DNA of 64,000 nt from an uncultured Candidatus Saccharibacteria bacterium (GCA_947166405.1 CAMVEA010000001.1:1-64000), one strand, 5' to 3'. Counted from the stretch's first letter, positions 52,578 through 62,391 are shown. Notes: generated by a model from the letters alone, not told the origin. A program made the numbers and translations.

Positions 52578-53932
52578 AATGAAACATTACAGAGATTCTG
52601 GCAATGGTCATAAATATTCTGAATATGCTCAGACTCTGTGTAACTATAATACATCAAACCATCGTCTCCTGTCAAGAAATAAAAATAAGCCGTATCCGAA
52701 GGTTCAGCTACAGCCAATAGAGCCGATAATCCAGGATTGGATATTGGCCCACAAGGAAGCCCTGTATTAACACGGGTATTGTAGCACGATTCTACGCCCA
52801 AAGCCGCTTCATTATCTGTATATGCTTGTCTATCAGGGTCTATATTGTCTAACGCGTAAGATACTGTCACATCACTTCCGAGTGGAATCCCAGCATCGAG
52901 CCTGCTTAAGAAAACTTGAGCCACTTTCGGCATTTCCGCAGTCATGGATCCAGATTCCATTTGAACAACAGAAGCGAGCGTGATTCCCTCAAACAAACTA
53001 AGACCCAAGTCGGTATATTTTTTTTCTAAGGCATTCTCTTTTAGTACTTCATCCATCCCATCGAGATATTTTTTTATGATATCAGCTACTGGCACGCCTT
53101 GATAGAATTGATACGTTTCTCCATATAAATAGCCCTCAAGAGTAGCTCCTTCCGGACGCTTTTTTAGAAAGCTATAATCATATTGACGATTCAAGGCCTC
53201 ATCTACGTCCTTCTCGTTGTATCCTATCTCGAGTAGTGATTCCTTTATTTCACCAATTGTTTCTCCAGGACGAATAGTAAAATCAAACACTTCCGCTTTC
53301 ATTTCAGCTTCCTGACGGGCATACTCTTCTGCACGCTCTCTTGCGCGGTCGTCTTTGATTTTATTAATAAGCAATACCCCTCCAGCTGCTAGAACTCCGA
53401 TTATGGCGATAATTGCTATTCCGGAAATCCATTTTGTCGCTTTTTTCATTTTTCGTTTCGCTTTCTCCGTTTCTTTTTTTATTGTATTGACGTCTTCTGG
53501 CGGCTTCGTCTCTGGCTCTCTAAAACCCTCCAGAAAATCTTGCAGTATAATCGAAGCAGCTTCTGCATCGATTTCGCCTTTTTCATAATGTTTTTTGCGT
53601 TTTTTGAGCCTTTCTTCAGCAACTACAGAAGTAAGGGACTCGTCCTGAAATCTAATCCTTGCCTCAGGGATCTTTTCGGTCAGAATTTTTGCAAAATTTC
53701 TTACATAAGCAGATTGCGCAGTTTCGTTACCTTCATTGCTCCTCGGAAGCCCTATTACAAAATAATTCGTCCCTTGTAAACGTGCAATCCTGGCAATTTC
53801 CTGCCATTCTGAGCCATCTACCAGAATAAACCCTACTGGTACTGCTATCCTAGTATTTGAATCTGCACGAGCTACCCCAATGCGTTTCTCGCCCACATCA
53901 AGTGCCAAAACTCTCACGAATCCTCCAAACAA
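52574..53932 (-). CDS. RuvX/YqgF (Holliday junction resolvase-like) fused to MltG endolytic transglycosylase
   Basis: N-terminus VRVLALDVGEKRIGVARAD...YFVIGLPRSNEGNETAQSAYVRNFA...FQDESLTSVVAEERL; then TM; then MltG LASVVQMESGSMTAEMPKVAQVFLSRLDAGIPLGSDVTVSYAL...PCGPISNPGLSALLAVAEPSDTAYFYFL. Confidence 0.9.
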   Translation of the reverse strand: MFGGFVRVLALDVGEKRIGVARADSNTRIAVPVGFILVDGSEWQEIARIARLQGTNYFVIGLPRSNEGNETAQSAYVRNFAKILTEKIPEARIRFQDESLTSVVAEERLKKRKKHYEKGEIDAEAASIILQDFLEGFREPETKPPEDVNTIKKETEKAKRKMKKATKWISGIAIIAIIGVLAAGGVLLINKIKDDRARERAEEYARQEAEMKAEVFDFTIRPGETIGEIKESLLEIGYNEKDVDEALNRQYDYSFLKKRPEGATLEGYLYGETYQFYQGVPVADIIKKYLDGMDEVLKENALEKKYTDLGLSLFEGITLASVVQMESGSMTAEMPKVAQVFLSRLDAGIPLGSDVTVSYALDNIDPDRQAYTDNEAALGVESCYNTRVNTGLPCGPISNPGLSALLAVAEPSDTAYFYFLTGDDGLMYYSYTESEHIQNIYDHCQNLCNVSL

Positions 53933-53968
53933 ATATAGGTATCACAATAGTTATAAAGAATCATTATT

Positions 53969-55813
53969 CTACTCCTTAGACTCTTGCTCGGTTTCTTCAC
54001 TTGATTCTTCTTTTGTTTCTGTCTTTTCTTGTGCATTTTGCTTGCCACTGCTGTCTTTAACTTTGATGTCAACTGATACCTTATTTATATCTTTTGGAAC
54101 AGTCATAACCCATGGATACGAAGCCTTAGATTCTACTGATACTATTCCAGGTATCTCTTTCAAATCATGCTGTATTTCACCAATTCCCTTACCTACAGCA
54201 AGCTCCAGTACCTCTTTATTTGATACTTTAGGACCTATTGAATAAGAGGTCTTAAGTCTTGCGATATACCCAGACCCACTAGACGATAATCCTTCTAGGA
54301 ACGGATCTTCAATTTCGTAGATTTTTTGGTTCTCGCCGAGATTCGCTTTCGCAGTTATGAATTCCTTGAGCTTTGTCTTGTCAATAACAAGCACAGAAGC
54401 CGTAGTGGTAGCCTTTAAGACTGGCGTGACACCTTCCTTGACTTCTTCGTCAACGCCAGGAGTAGCGACGGCCTCTGAGGTCGACTGCTGCAAAGTAGAT
54501 TCAAGAACCATCAAATCATCATTGATGCTACTAAGTAGCTTCTCTTTATTTTCTGCTTCATTAGCAGAGGCTATCTGCTCCTTTGCCTTAATAATATCAG
54601 ATTGCTGTACGACTGTAACTATATCGTCAGTACCACCAGACATTGCTGTATCAGACGAAACAACCAAATCCGACACAGTAGTCCACCCGAAATTAGTAGG
54701 ACCAATATTGTAAGCCGAACCAGGCGCAGTAGCTGTGACCTTAATCTTGGCGTATATTTGGCACCCTTTTTCTTTAAATTCCTTAACTTTATCATCCTCA
54801 TTGGCACAGACGCTGGTATCTTCTCCGTCAAAAGAGAGCGTCAAGCTTTTGTCTGCCGCAAATGATAATCCATTATTCGTGAAAATCTCTCCAGCATTAA
54901 TGACTTTTGCACCGCCTTTGTGAGAAATAGTCGCCATAATCGCAAGTTCTCCAGTAGCACGTTCGCCACGATTCTTTTGTCCAGTCGCTTCAAATTTAAC
55001 TTCTTGCACTGACTCAATCTTCTTTTCCTCGAGATAGAACTTTCCCTCTGCTGCATTCTCTTCGCTTAGATTATTGACGAAACTAACCGCCTCCGAGAAA
55101 CGCTTGTTCTCGGTCTGAATCCATACAGTAATATCGACCGCTGGAGCAAATACAAGCGCCCAAACCAATACGCCAATCAAAGCTATTAGTCCAACCGAGC
55201 CAAATATCAAACGTTTCTTATGAGCTTTTATCCAACCACCCTTCTTCTCTTTGGATTTTTTCTTCTCCTTGTTTTTTGCATTGGTTTTCTTTTTGTCTTC
55301 ATCATCGGGCTCTTCTTCATCTTTGTCGCTGCCATCGGATGAGGCTAAATCCTCATCATCTTCTGCATCTTCATTCGTTTCTTCCTCGGAATTCTGCTCT
55401 TCGCCTCCAGTCTCTTCATTGTCATTTTTATTGACATCATCAGCTTCCTTCGATTCGTCAGCACCTTCATCGTCACTACCTGCTGGCTCTACAACCTCTA
55501 CTAGCTCAGCCTTAGCCACATCATCGGCTGAATCGATTGTCGGAATCATCGGTGCACTCTGTAGATTCTTCGTGACTGGCAACTTTACTGTAGCTGCCAA
55601 TCGGACAATCGAAGGATCGGTAGTTACGAGCACAATTGTCTTTTCGTTGGTTGCACCGACCTTGGCAATTAGCTTTATATTTACTACACTTCGAAACACG
55701 CCAGCTTTTTTGGGCGGCACCAAAGCAACGATTTTTTCTTTCGATTTCTCTACTTTAGTAATGATATCGGTAATATCATCTTCTGCTTCTATATAAATTA
55801 CGTCTTTGTTCAT
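53969..55813 (-). CDS. Membrane protein with acidic low-complexity region and baseplate-J-like extracytoplasmic domain
   Basis: 614 aa; E/D-rich 130-200 region; TM RLIFGSVGLIALIGVLVWALVFA; GERATGELAIMATISHKGGAKVINAGEIFTNNGLSF...VTATAPGSAYNIGP. Confidence 0.7.
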   Translation of the reverse strand: MNKDVIYIEAEDDITDIITKVEKSKEKIVALVPPKKAGVFRSVVNIKLIAKVGATNEKTIVLVTTDPSIVRLAATVKLPVTKNLQSAPMIPTIDSADDVAKAELVEVVEPAGSDDEGADESKEADDVNKNDNEETGGEEQNSEEETNEDAEDDEDLASSDGSDKDEEEPDDEDKKKTNAKNKEKKKSKEKKGGWIKAHKKRLIFGSVGLIALIGVLVWALVFAPAVDITVWIQTENKRFSEAVSFVNNLSEENAAEGKFYLEEKKIESVQEVKFEATGQKNRGERATGELAIMATISHKGGAKVINAGEIFTNNGLSFAADKSLTLSFDGEDTSVCANEDDKVKEFKEKGCQIYAKIKVTATAPGSAYNIGPTNFGWTTVSDLVVSSDTAMSGGTDDIVTVVQQSDIIKAKEQIASANEAENKEKLLSSINDDLMVLESTLQQSTSEAVATPGVDEEVKEGVTPVLKATTTASVLVIDKTKLKEFITAKANLGENQKIYEIEDPFLEGLSSSGSGYIARLKTSYSIGPKVSNKEVLELAVGKGIGEIQHDLKEIPGIVSVESKASYPWVMTVPKDINKVSVDIKVKDSSGKQNAQEKTETKEESSEETEQESKE

Positions 55814-55860
55814 ACATTAATTTTAACACATTTTTTTCAGCTTGTGTTAAAATATAGTTA

Positions 55861-57489
55861 ATGACTTTTTTAAAACGTAATAAAACCCAAAAATCATCCA
55901 GCGACCAAGCTAAGCTCGCTGAGATTGCACTCCTTACTATTCATGATGGGATTATTGTGACTAACCATCAAGGCGTGATTCAATTTATCAACCCCGCCGC
56001 AGTTAATATGACCGATTGCGGCTCTGCTGATAAAGTTGTAGGTTTAGATTATGGGCTAGTCATCAGGCTCGAGTCCAAAGAAGGGCGCGAGTTATCCGAA
56101 CAGGAAAACCTCTTGATACAAGCCATGAAGGCCGGTAGCCCGATGGAGTCATACCAGGCAAGCCTTATCACAAACGTACCCGACAAACGTATCCCCGTCT
56201 CCATTTCTCTTTTTCCAGTCGATGGAGCTTCTAGTAATCGTATAATTATATTCCGAGATATTACCAAGGAGCTTGCCGAAGAAGGTGAGCAAATGGAGTT
56301 CATCTCTACTGCCTCGCACGAGATGCGCACACCAGTAGCGACTATCGATGGATATTTATCATTAGCACTTAATCCTCAGACTGCCACAATTGACGAACGC
56401 GCCAGGAATTATCTGACCGCCGCAGAGGCTGCCTCTAAGCATCTAGGCAAGCTTTTTCAGGACCTTCTTGATACTACTAAGCTTAACGATGGCAGAATCA
56501 AGCCGCATTGTGAGCCAGCTGAAATGTTTGGACTCATCAAGACAATCTCCGATGATTATAAGTTAAAAGCTCAGGAAGCCAAGCTAAGCTATAGCTTCGG
56601 CTCGGATAGCTCGACACTTCTCGGGGCGCCTCGCCGACTTAACCAAACAGTCTATAGCTTTGTTGACCGTGATTTTATGCGCGAGATAATGGATAACCTC
56701 ATCGACAACGCAATTAAATACACCCCACAAGGTGGTTCAATCTATGTCAATGTTCGTGGTGATGGTGATCGTGTATTAATCAATGTAACTGATACTGGTA
56801 TGGGTATTTCTGCAGACGACCTAGGTCACATCTTTCAGAAGTTCTATCGCGCCGACAATTCCGACACTCGTACTATTGGTGGTACAGGATTAGGATTATA
56901 TATAGTCAAGCAACGTGTCGAAGCGATGGGGGGTCGCATATGGGCAGAATCTGCCTTCGGCGAAGGCTCGACCTTTTACGTCTCGCTACCAAGGCTAAGC
57001 CCCGACGAATACGAAAAACGTATGATTGCTGTCCACAATCGCGAGATGCGTGATAAAATTCTAGCAGAGCAATCCGTCCAAGCAATGCCATCCCAGCTTG
57101 TTCCCACACAACCAGCTCAGCCTGAGCCAATCCAAGCCCAGCCAGCTCAGCCACAGGAGGTTCAGCCACAGCCTGAGCCAATCCAAGCCCAGCCAGTTCA
57201 ACCACAGGAAGTCCAGCCAGCCCAGCCCCAATTTACACCTGCCCAGCCTACCCATGCCCCCCAGTCCCCTTCGCCAGTACAGCCATCCGTGCCGCAGCAG
57301 CCGCCAGCCAATTTAGAACCCACCATACTAAATCAATCCCCCCCGCAAGCGCCCATACCACCTCTAAGCCCTGGATCAGCTCCAATGCCTGTGACTGAAT
57401 CACCTCCCGTTCCAATCAGCCAACCAATACCGCAAATGTCAAACCAAATTTCGAATAATAATATTAATATAAATGGAGAACCAAAATGA
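55861..57489 (+). CDS. PAS-containing sensor histidine kinase with Pro/Gln-rich C-terminal tail
   Basis: STASHEMRTPVATIDGYLSLAL (H box), NLIDNAIKYTPQGGSIYV (N box), GTGLGLYIVKQRVEAMGGRIW (G boxes). Confidence 0.93.
   Translation: MTFLKRNKTQKSSSDQAKLAEIALLTIHDGIIVTNHQGVIQFINPAAVNMTDCGSADKVVGLDYGLVIRLESKEGRELSEQENLLIQAMKAGSPMESYQASLITNVPDKRIPVSISLFPVDGASSNRIIIFRDITKELAEEGEQMEFISTASHEMRTPVATIDGYLSLALNPQTATIDERARNYLTAAEAASKHLGKLFQDLLDTTKLNDGRIKPHCEPAEMFGLIKTISDDYKLKAQEAKLSYSFGSDSSTLLGAPRRLNQTVYSFVDRDFMREIMDNLIDNAIKYTPQGGSIYVNVRGDGDRVLINVTDTGMGISADDLGHIFQKFYRADNSDTRTIGGTGLGLYIVKQRVEAMGGRIWAESAFGEGSTFYVSLPRLSPDEYEKRMIAVHNREMRDKILAEQSVQAMPSQLVPTQPAQPEPIQAQPAQPQEVQPQPEPIQAQPVQPQEVQPAQPQFTPAQPTHAPQSPSPVQPSVPQQPPANLEPTILNQSPPQAPIPPLSPGSAPMPVTESPPVPISQPIPQMSNQISNNNININGEPK
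57121..57222 (+). repeat. Tandem 51-bp (17 aa) repeat in the kinase tail
   Basis: cctgagccaatccaagcccagccag begins at 57121 and 57172. Confidence 0.8.
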
Positions 57490-58004
57490 GTAAAGTAATG
57501 GTAGTGGAAGACGACGCAAACCTACGCGAAATTTACAGTATCCGTATTACAGCAGAGGGCTACGATGTAGTATCAGCTGGAGACGGCGAAGAAGCACTGG
57601 CTGTAGCCGTGCGCGAAAAACCCGACTTGATATTGTCAGATGTAATGATGCCTAAGATATCCGGCTTTGATATGCTTGATATTCTACGTAGCACTCCTGA
57701 GACCGCAGATATCAAAGTCGTAATGATGACTGCGCTATCCGGCGACGATCAGCGACAACGTGGCGAACGCCTTGGTGCTGATCGCTATCTTGTCAAATCT
57801 CAAGTTGGCATTGAAGATGTAGTAAATACTATCCACGAAGTACTGGGCGACAGAGCATCGACCCCTGCGCCCGCTGCCCCCACGCCAGCAGCATCAGCCC
57901 CCGCATCACCTACCGCGGCTGGATATAACGCGATGCCTGTCGCGGCCCCGGCTTCACAAGCAATTCAACCTCAGCCTAACCCTGGCACCCCAGGGAGAAT
58001 GTAA
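57486..58004 (+). CDS. Single-domain (CheY-like) response regulator with Ala/Pro-rich tail
   Basis: KVMVVEDDANLREIYSIRITAEGYDVVSAGDGEEALAVAVREKPDLILSDVMMPKISGFDML; no DNA-binding domain. Confidence 0.92.
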   Translation: MSKVMVVEDDANLREIYSIRITAEGYDVVSAGDGEEALAVAVREKPDLILSDVMMPKISGFDMLDILRSTPETADIKVVMMTALSGDDQRQRGERLGADRYLVKSQVGIEDVVNTIHEVLGDRASTPAPAAPTPAASAPASPTAAGYNAMPVAAPASQAIQPQPNPGTPGRM

Positions 58005-58031
58005 TTCTATCCTAGGGACTTACGTTCAGTT

Positions 58032-58793
58032 ATGGAGAAGACCCAAATTCGACTCAATAAATTTCTTGCCGAGCGACTTGGTTTGTCGCGCCGTGAAGCT
58101 GACGAAATAATATCCGCTGGCAGAGTAAAAGTCGACAACCACACCGCCACCCTAGGCGCCAAGATTGACAATAATTCGAAAGTATGCTATAATAATAAGA
58201 TTGTCCCATTTAAGACGGAATACACTTATATCGCATTTCATAAACCAATTGGCTATGTCTGTTCACGTCACGCCCAAGGTAAAGCTCCGACCATCTATGA
58301 CCTCCTCCCTAAGCAGTATCACTCACTCAAGACTGTCGGCCGCCTCGACAAAGATTCTTCAGGTCTGATTCTACTCACCAATGACGGTGATTTTGCGTAT
58401 CAGATGACTCATCCCAAATTTCGCAAGAGTAAAGTCTATGAAGTAGAGCTAAGTAAACCCCTCCAGCCCCTCCACCAGCAAATGATTTCAGATTTTGGTG
58501 TAATGTTAAGTGATGGACCAAGCAAATTTACCATCATACCATCAACGGGCGATGACACCCAAACAAGTCACCAAGCTAGCTCACGAAGCTCCACTTCTAC
58601 AAGTAATAGCCAGTCTCCAATGCCCGCCGATAGGACTCGATTTACCGTAGTTCTCACTGAGGGGCGCAACCGTCAAATCCGTCGTACTTTTGCCGCCTTA
58701 GGTTATCAAGTTACTAGGCTTCATCGTACGAAATTCGGCAAATTTGAATTAAACCTTCTCGCTTCTGGTAAATGTGATATAATAAAAATATGA
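58032..58793 (+). CDS. RsuA/RluB-family pseudouridine synthase
   Basis: IRLNKFLAERLGLSRREADEIISAGRVKVD...TVGRLDKDSSGLILLTNDGDFAYQMTHPKF...TEGRNRQIRRTFAALGYQVTRLHR. Confidence 0.92.
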   Translation: MEKTQIRLNKFLAERLGLSRREADEIISAGRVKVDNHTATLGAKIDNNSKVCYNNKIVPFKTEYTYIAFHKPIGYVCSRHAQGKAPTIYDLLPKQYHSLKTVGRLDKDSSGLILLTNDGDFAYQMTHPKFRKSKVYEVELSKPLQPLHQQMISDFGVMLSDGPSKFTIIPSTGDDTQTSHQASSRSSTSTSNSQSPMPADRTRFTVVLTEGRNRQIRRTFAALGYQVTRLHRTKFGKFELNLLASGKCDIIKI

Positions 58794-60019
58794 ACACTAT
58801 CCTGGGATTAGATATTGGTACAGAATTCGTCAAAGCCGTCTTAGCCAAGCCATCCAAGAAGGGTAACCTTGAAGTTTTAGGCATTGGCAAAGCCAGGCAG
58901 GCCGAAGGCAATATGCATGCTGGAGCAATCGCAGATATTCCAGCAGTAGTTGCCACTTGCGAAGACGCTTTAGTCAAAGTCGAAGAAGAAGCTGGCGAGC
59001 GCGCAGAGACGGTCGTAGTAGGTATAGCAGGCGAGCTCATCAAAGGCAACACTACTTCCGTCCGCTACACCCGTAAGAATCCTAATAAGCCAATTACCGA
59101 AGCAGAAATGAATGAAATAATTGTCAAAGTCCAGCAAAAATCTGGTGAAGTAGCCAAGAAGACGGTTGCACTCGAGACTGGCAACGATAATGTCGAGGTT
59201 CGCCTAATTAATTCTGCAATTGTCTCGCTTCACATCGATGGTTACAAGATCAGCAATCCTATTGGCTTTAAGGGCTCGGACATTATGATTCAGTTCTACA
59301 CCGCTTTCGCGCCTCTGATACATGTCGCTGCTATCGAGAAAGTCTGCGCTGAACTCAATCTCGATTTATTGACTGTTGCCGTTGAACCTTTTGCCGTATG
59401 TCGGGCGTGTCTCGGAGATGATCTGGACTCTCAGTTTTCGGCCGTCGTGATGGATATTGGAGGCGGCACAACCGATGTTGCTGTGGTCGAAGATGGTGGA
59501 GTAGAAGGTACCAAAATGTTCTCAATTGGTGGCCGAAGCTTTACTCATCAGGTTGCCGAATCTCTCGGAATAGATTTTGAGGTAGCAGAAAAATACAAAC
59601 TCGACTTTGACAACGGCGACCTCGATGATCGTGTTAAAGCCAAAGTCGAATCAGCGCTTTCGCGTAATCTTTCAGTATGGCTTACCGGAGTCGAAGTAGC
59701 CCTTGAAGATTTTGAAAATGTATCCACTCTACCCAAGAACGTTTTATTATGTGGTGGCGGCGCCAGCCTCTCCACCCTGCAAGAGACGCTCGCTATCTCA
59801 GATTGGTACCACAATCTTCCATTCCCTCGTCGCCCACTCATTCAACTAATTGATGTCACAGAACTACCCAACTTCATCATCAAAGACCACTTCAAGGCTG
59901 AGCTCGATCACTCATACGCCACCGCGCTCGGATTACTTCGTGTCGGCACCGACACTCTCGCCGGCACCCCCGAAGAACACAAGCTTCGCGCCAAATTTGC
60001 CAAGCTTTTGCAGAACTAG
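58790..60019 (+). CDS. FtsA/PilM-like actin-fold ATPase
   Basis: TILGLDIGTEFVKAVLAKPSKK...VVMDIGGGTTDVAVVEDGGVEGTKMFSIGGRSFTHQVAESLGIDFEVAEKYK. Confidence 0.85.
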   Translation: MNTILGLDIGTEFVKAVLAKPSKKGNLEVLGIGKARQAEGNMHAGAIADIPAVVATCEDALVKVEEEAGERAETVVVGIAGELIKGNTTSVRYTRKNPNKPITEAEMNEIIVKVQQKSGEVAKKTVALETGNDNVEVRLINSAIVSLHIDGYKISNPIGFKGSDIMIQFYTAFAPLIHVAAIEKVCAELNLDLLTVAVEPFAVCRACLGDDLDSQFSAVVMDIGGGTTDVAVVEDGGVEGTKMFSIGGRSFTHQVAESLGIDFEVAEKYKLDFDNGDLDDRVKAKVESALSRNLSVWLTGVEVALEDFENVSTLPKNVLLCGGGASLSTLQETLAISDWYHNLPFPRRPLIQLIDVTELPNFIIKDHFKAELDHSYATALGLLRVGTDTLAGTPEEHKLRAKFAKLLQN

Positions 60020-60042
60020 CTTCAACTACTATTAAGCTACAG

Positions 60043-62028
60043 CTATTTTTCCTCTAGTACTGCCTTAATTCTTCTTACTCCAGCCGAAGATGATTCTTCT
60101 TTTTTGATCTTGAATCTACCTAACACACCAGTATGCTCGACATGAGGCCCACCACACACCTCACGCGATATAGGTGTCTCAAAATCCCCAATCGTATATA
60201 CTTTGAGGGTCTCAGGGTACTTATCCCAGAATTGCCCATGGGCTTTTAATGTATCACGAGCATATGTTTTCTGATACTCATCAAACGTTACTGGCAAATC
60301 CGCCTCAATCCATTCGTTTACGCGCGACTCGACGGCTGCTAGCTCCTCTTTCGACATTTTATGATCGAGGTTGAAGTCGAATCTTACTCTGTCTGCAGTA
60401 ATGTTGGAGCCCTTTTGACAGATATCTGGGGAAATTAATTCTTGCAGAGCAGCCAATAATAAGTGCGTCGCTGTATGGTATTTGACAGTCTGTTCGCCAT
60501 GGTCTTCCAATCCCCCCTTGAACATCCCCTTTGACGCGGTCTGCGACCGCTTTCTTTGCTCAGTAAGTGCTGCTTCAAATTCCTTCACGTAGTCAGGGGT
60601 AAACTCAATTCCTTGGCGATAGCATTCCTCCACGGATAGTTCAAACGGAAATCCATATGTGTCCTGCAGCTTAAATAAATCATATCCAGTCAATCTGGCG
60701 CATGTTTCTTGCGCTGACTTAGAGTCTGTCTTTTGGCCTCGAGAATTCCTATCTTGCGACATCGCTGGAGCATTATCTCCTCTCGAAGAGACGCGTCCTG
60801 ATTGCTCGGCCATTTTCTTTAACTCACGTAACCCCTTATTCAAGGTCTTTCGAAATGCCTTCTCCTCGCGAAGCAGTGTTTCGAGAGCCGATTCTCGATG
60901 CGTCAGTATAGAATCTGGTAATTCTTTGTAATTCTCTGCCACGATTGGAATTATCTCAGCCAAGAAGTTCGACGATATTCCTAGATCAAGCGCCCTTAGA
61001 ATCGCCCTTCTCACCAGCCGCCTTAGCGCATAGCCCTGCGTTTTATTAGATGGCGCCAAACCTTGCGCCGACAGCAAATATGCACCACGCAAATGATCAG
61101 CGATTACTCTCATTTCGTCAGTATTATTGTCATACGACTTCCCTGATATCTCTTCCAGTCGATCAATGATTGGCTGCATCAGTGAAGTTCGGAACACATC
61201 AAATGAACCAATCGCTGCCGCAGCTATCCGCTCCAGCCCACCACCGAAGTCAACATTTTTGTTCTTCAGCTCCTCGAATGTCCCATCTTCGAGCCGCCGA
61301 TACTGCATAAACACCGAATTGCCAATCTCCATAAACCTTGCCCCATCGCTAGCAGGGTGCGCTTTGCCATATTTCTTGACATCTTGCTTATCTTCACCAA
61401 AATCATAAAACACCTCAGAATCTGGACCACACGGGTCACCAATCGGCGTTGAATCGCAACCACCACCTCGTGACCACCAGTTCTCGTGATCGTCATAGAA
61501 GAAAATCCTCTCTCCAGGCTTAATTCCACGCTTATCGCCAGCTTCAGCAGTCCCAATCTCAGCAATTTGTGCATCAATCCCAGCTTCCTTGAATACCTTG
61601 CGCCAGATCCGAGCGGCCTCATCATCGCGTGGAATTCCATATTTTTCGTTGCCAATAAAGCACGTTACGTAGATTTTCTCTGGGTCCAATCCCACCTCCT
61701 TCGTCAGGAATTCAAAAAAGCCACGTATTTGCTCTTCCTTGAAATAATCTCCCAGCGACCAATTCCCCAGCATCTCAAATACAGTAGTATGTCTCGGGTC
61801 ACCAACGTCTTCAATATCCTGCAACCTCATGCAAGGTTGCGAATCGCACAACCTCACTCCATCCGGATGTGGCTCTCCCAGCAAATACGGCAGTAGTGGT
61901 TGCATTCCCGAGCCAGTAAATAATGTGGTCGGGTCACCCTCTAATACTAATGGAGCAGGAGCGATTACCTTATGCCCTCTCTTTTTTTGAAACTCTAAAA
62001 ACTTTTGTCTTATTTCATTTGCATTCAT
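60043..62028 (-). CDS. alaS: Alanyl-tRNA synthetase (short form ending after the editing domain)
   Basis: NEIRQKFLEFQKKRGHKVIAPAPLVLEGDPTTLFTGSGMQPLLPYLLGEPHPDGVRLCDSQPCMR...HTATHLLLAALQEL...CGGPHVEHTGVLGRFKIKKEESSSAGVRRIKAVLE. Confidence 0.95.
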   Translation of the reverse strand: MNANEIRQKFLEFQKKRGHKVIAPAPLVLEGDPTTLFTGSGMQPLLPYLLGEPHPDGVRLCDSQPCMRLQDIEDVGDPRHTTVFEMLGNWSLGDYFKEEQIRGFFEFLTKEVGLDPEKIYVTCFIGNEKYGIPRDDEAARIWRKVFKEAGIDAQIAEIGTAEAGDKRGIKPGERIFFYDDHENWWSRGGGCDSTPIGDPCGPDSEVFYDFGEDKQDVKKYGKAHPASDGARFMEIGNSVFMQYRRLEDGTFEELKNKNVDFGGGLERIAAAAIGSFDVFRTSLMQPIIDRLEEISGKSYDNNTDEMRVIADHLRGAYLLSAQGLAPSNKTQGYALRRLVRRAILRALDLGISSNFLAEIIPIVAENYKELPDSILTHRESALETLLREEKAFRKTLNKGLRELKKMAEQSGRVSSRGDNAPAMSQDRNSRGQKTDSKSAQETCARLTGYDLFKLQDTYGFPFELSVEECYRQGIEFTPDYVKEFEAALTEQRKRSQTASKGMFKGGLEDHGEQTVKYHTATHLLLAALQELISPDICQKGSNITADRVRFDFNLDHKMSKEELAAVESRVNEWIEADLPVTFDEYQKTYARDTLKAHGQFWDKYPETLKVYTIGDFETPISREVCGGPHVEHTGVLGRFKIKKEESSSAGVRRIKAVLEEK

Positions 62029-62111
62029 ATTGAAAATTATACCACAAAATTATTGACAAGCTAAAAAATCCGTGATAATATAAACATAAGAATAATTAAT
62101 AGGAGCTAATT

Positions 62112-62318
62112 ATGGCACAAACAAAAAAGAAACAATCAACCAAAACTGCGAAGAAGACCACCGCGAGGGGTAATTCTACGCGCAAGAAGTCTTGCAACCG
62201 TACTTGCAAGAAGCAACAAATCAGCCAGAGCGAGAGGAATCATGTTTACCTCGTTACTGCGATGAGCATGATCGCTGCTGTTCTTCTCTGCGCAAACGTC
62301 GCAATGATGATGGCCTAA
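62112..62318 (+). CDS. Small basic single-TM protein
   Basis: 68 aa; K/T/R-rich N-terminus, C-terminal TM VYLVTAMSMIAAVLLCANVAMMM; SD AGGAG. Confidence 0.6.
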   Translation: MAQTKKKQSTKTAKKTTARGNSTRKKSCNRTCKKQQISQSERNHVYLVTAMSMIAAVLLCANVAMMMA

Positions 62319-62327
62319 TAGTATTAT

Positions 62328-62391
62328 TTGACAAAATAAGCCGTATATGGTATAATGGAACTACAGTCCGTTACTATAACGGCTTATTTTT
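62328..62391 (+). promoter_or_regulatory. Consensus promoter (TTGACA-N17-TATAAT) overlapping a terminator-like hairpin
   Basis: TTGACA 62328-62333, TATAAT 62351-62356, hairpin CCGTTactatAACGG 62368-62382 followed by a T-rich tract; outer AATAAGCCGT/ACGGCTTATT. Confidence 0.6.

Noticed and set aside
58540-58640. Insertion in the RsuA/RluB-type gene (STGDDTQTSHQASSRSSTSTSNSQSPMPAD)
   Set aside because: Considered as another palindromic element, but the DNA shows only short chance complementarity; more likely a simple S/T-rich linker.
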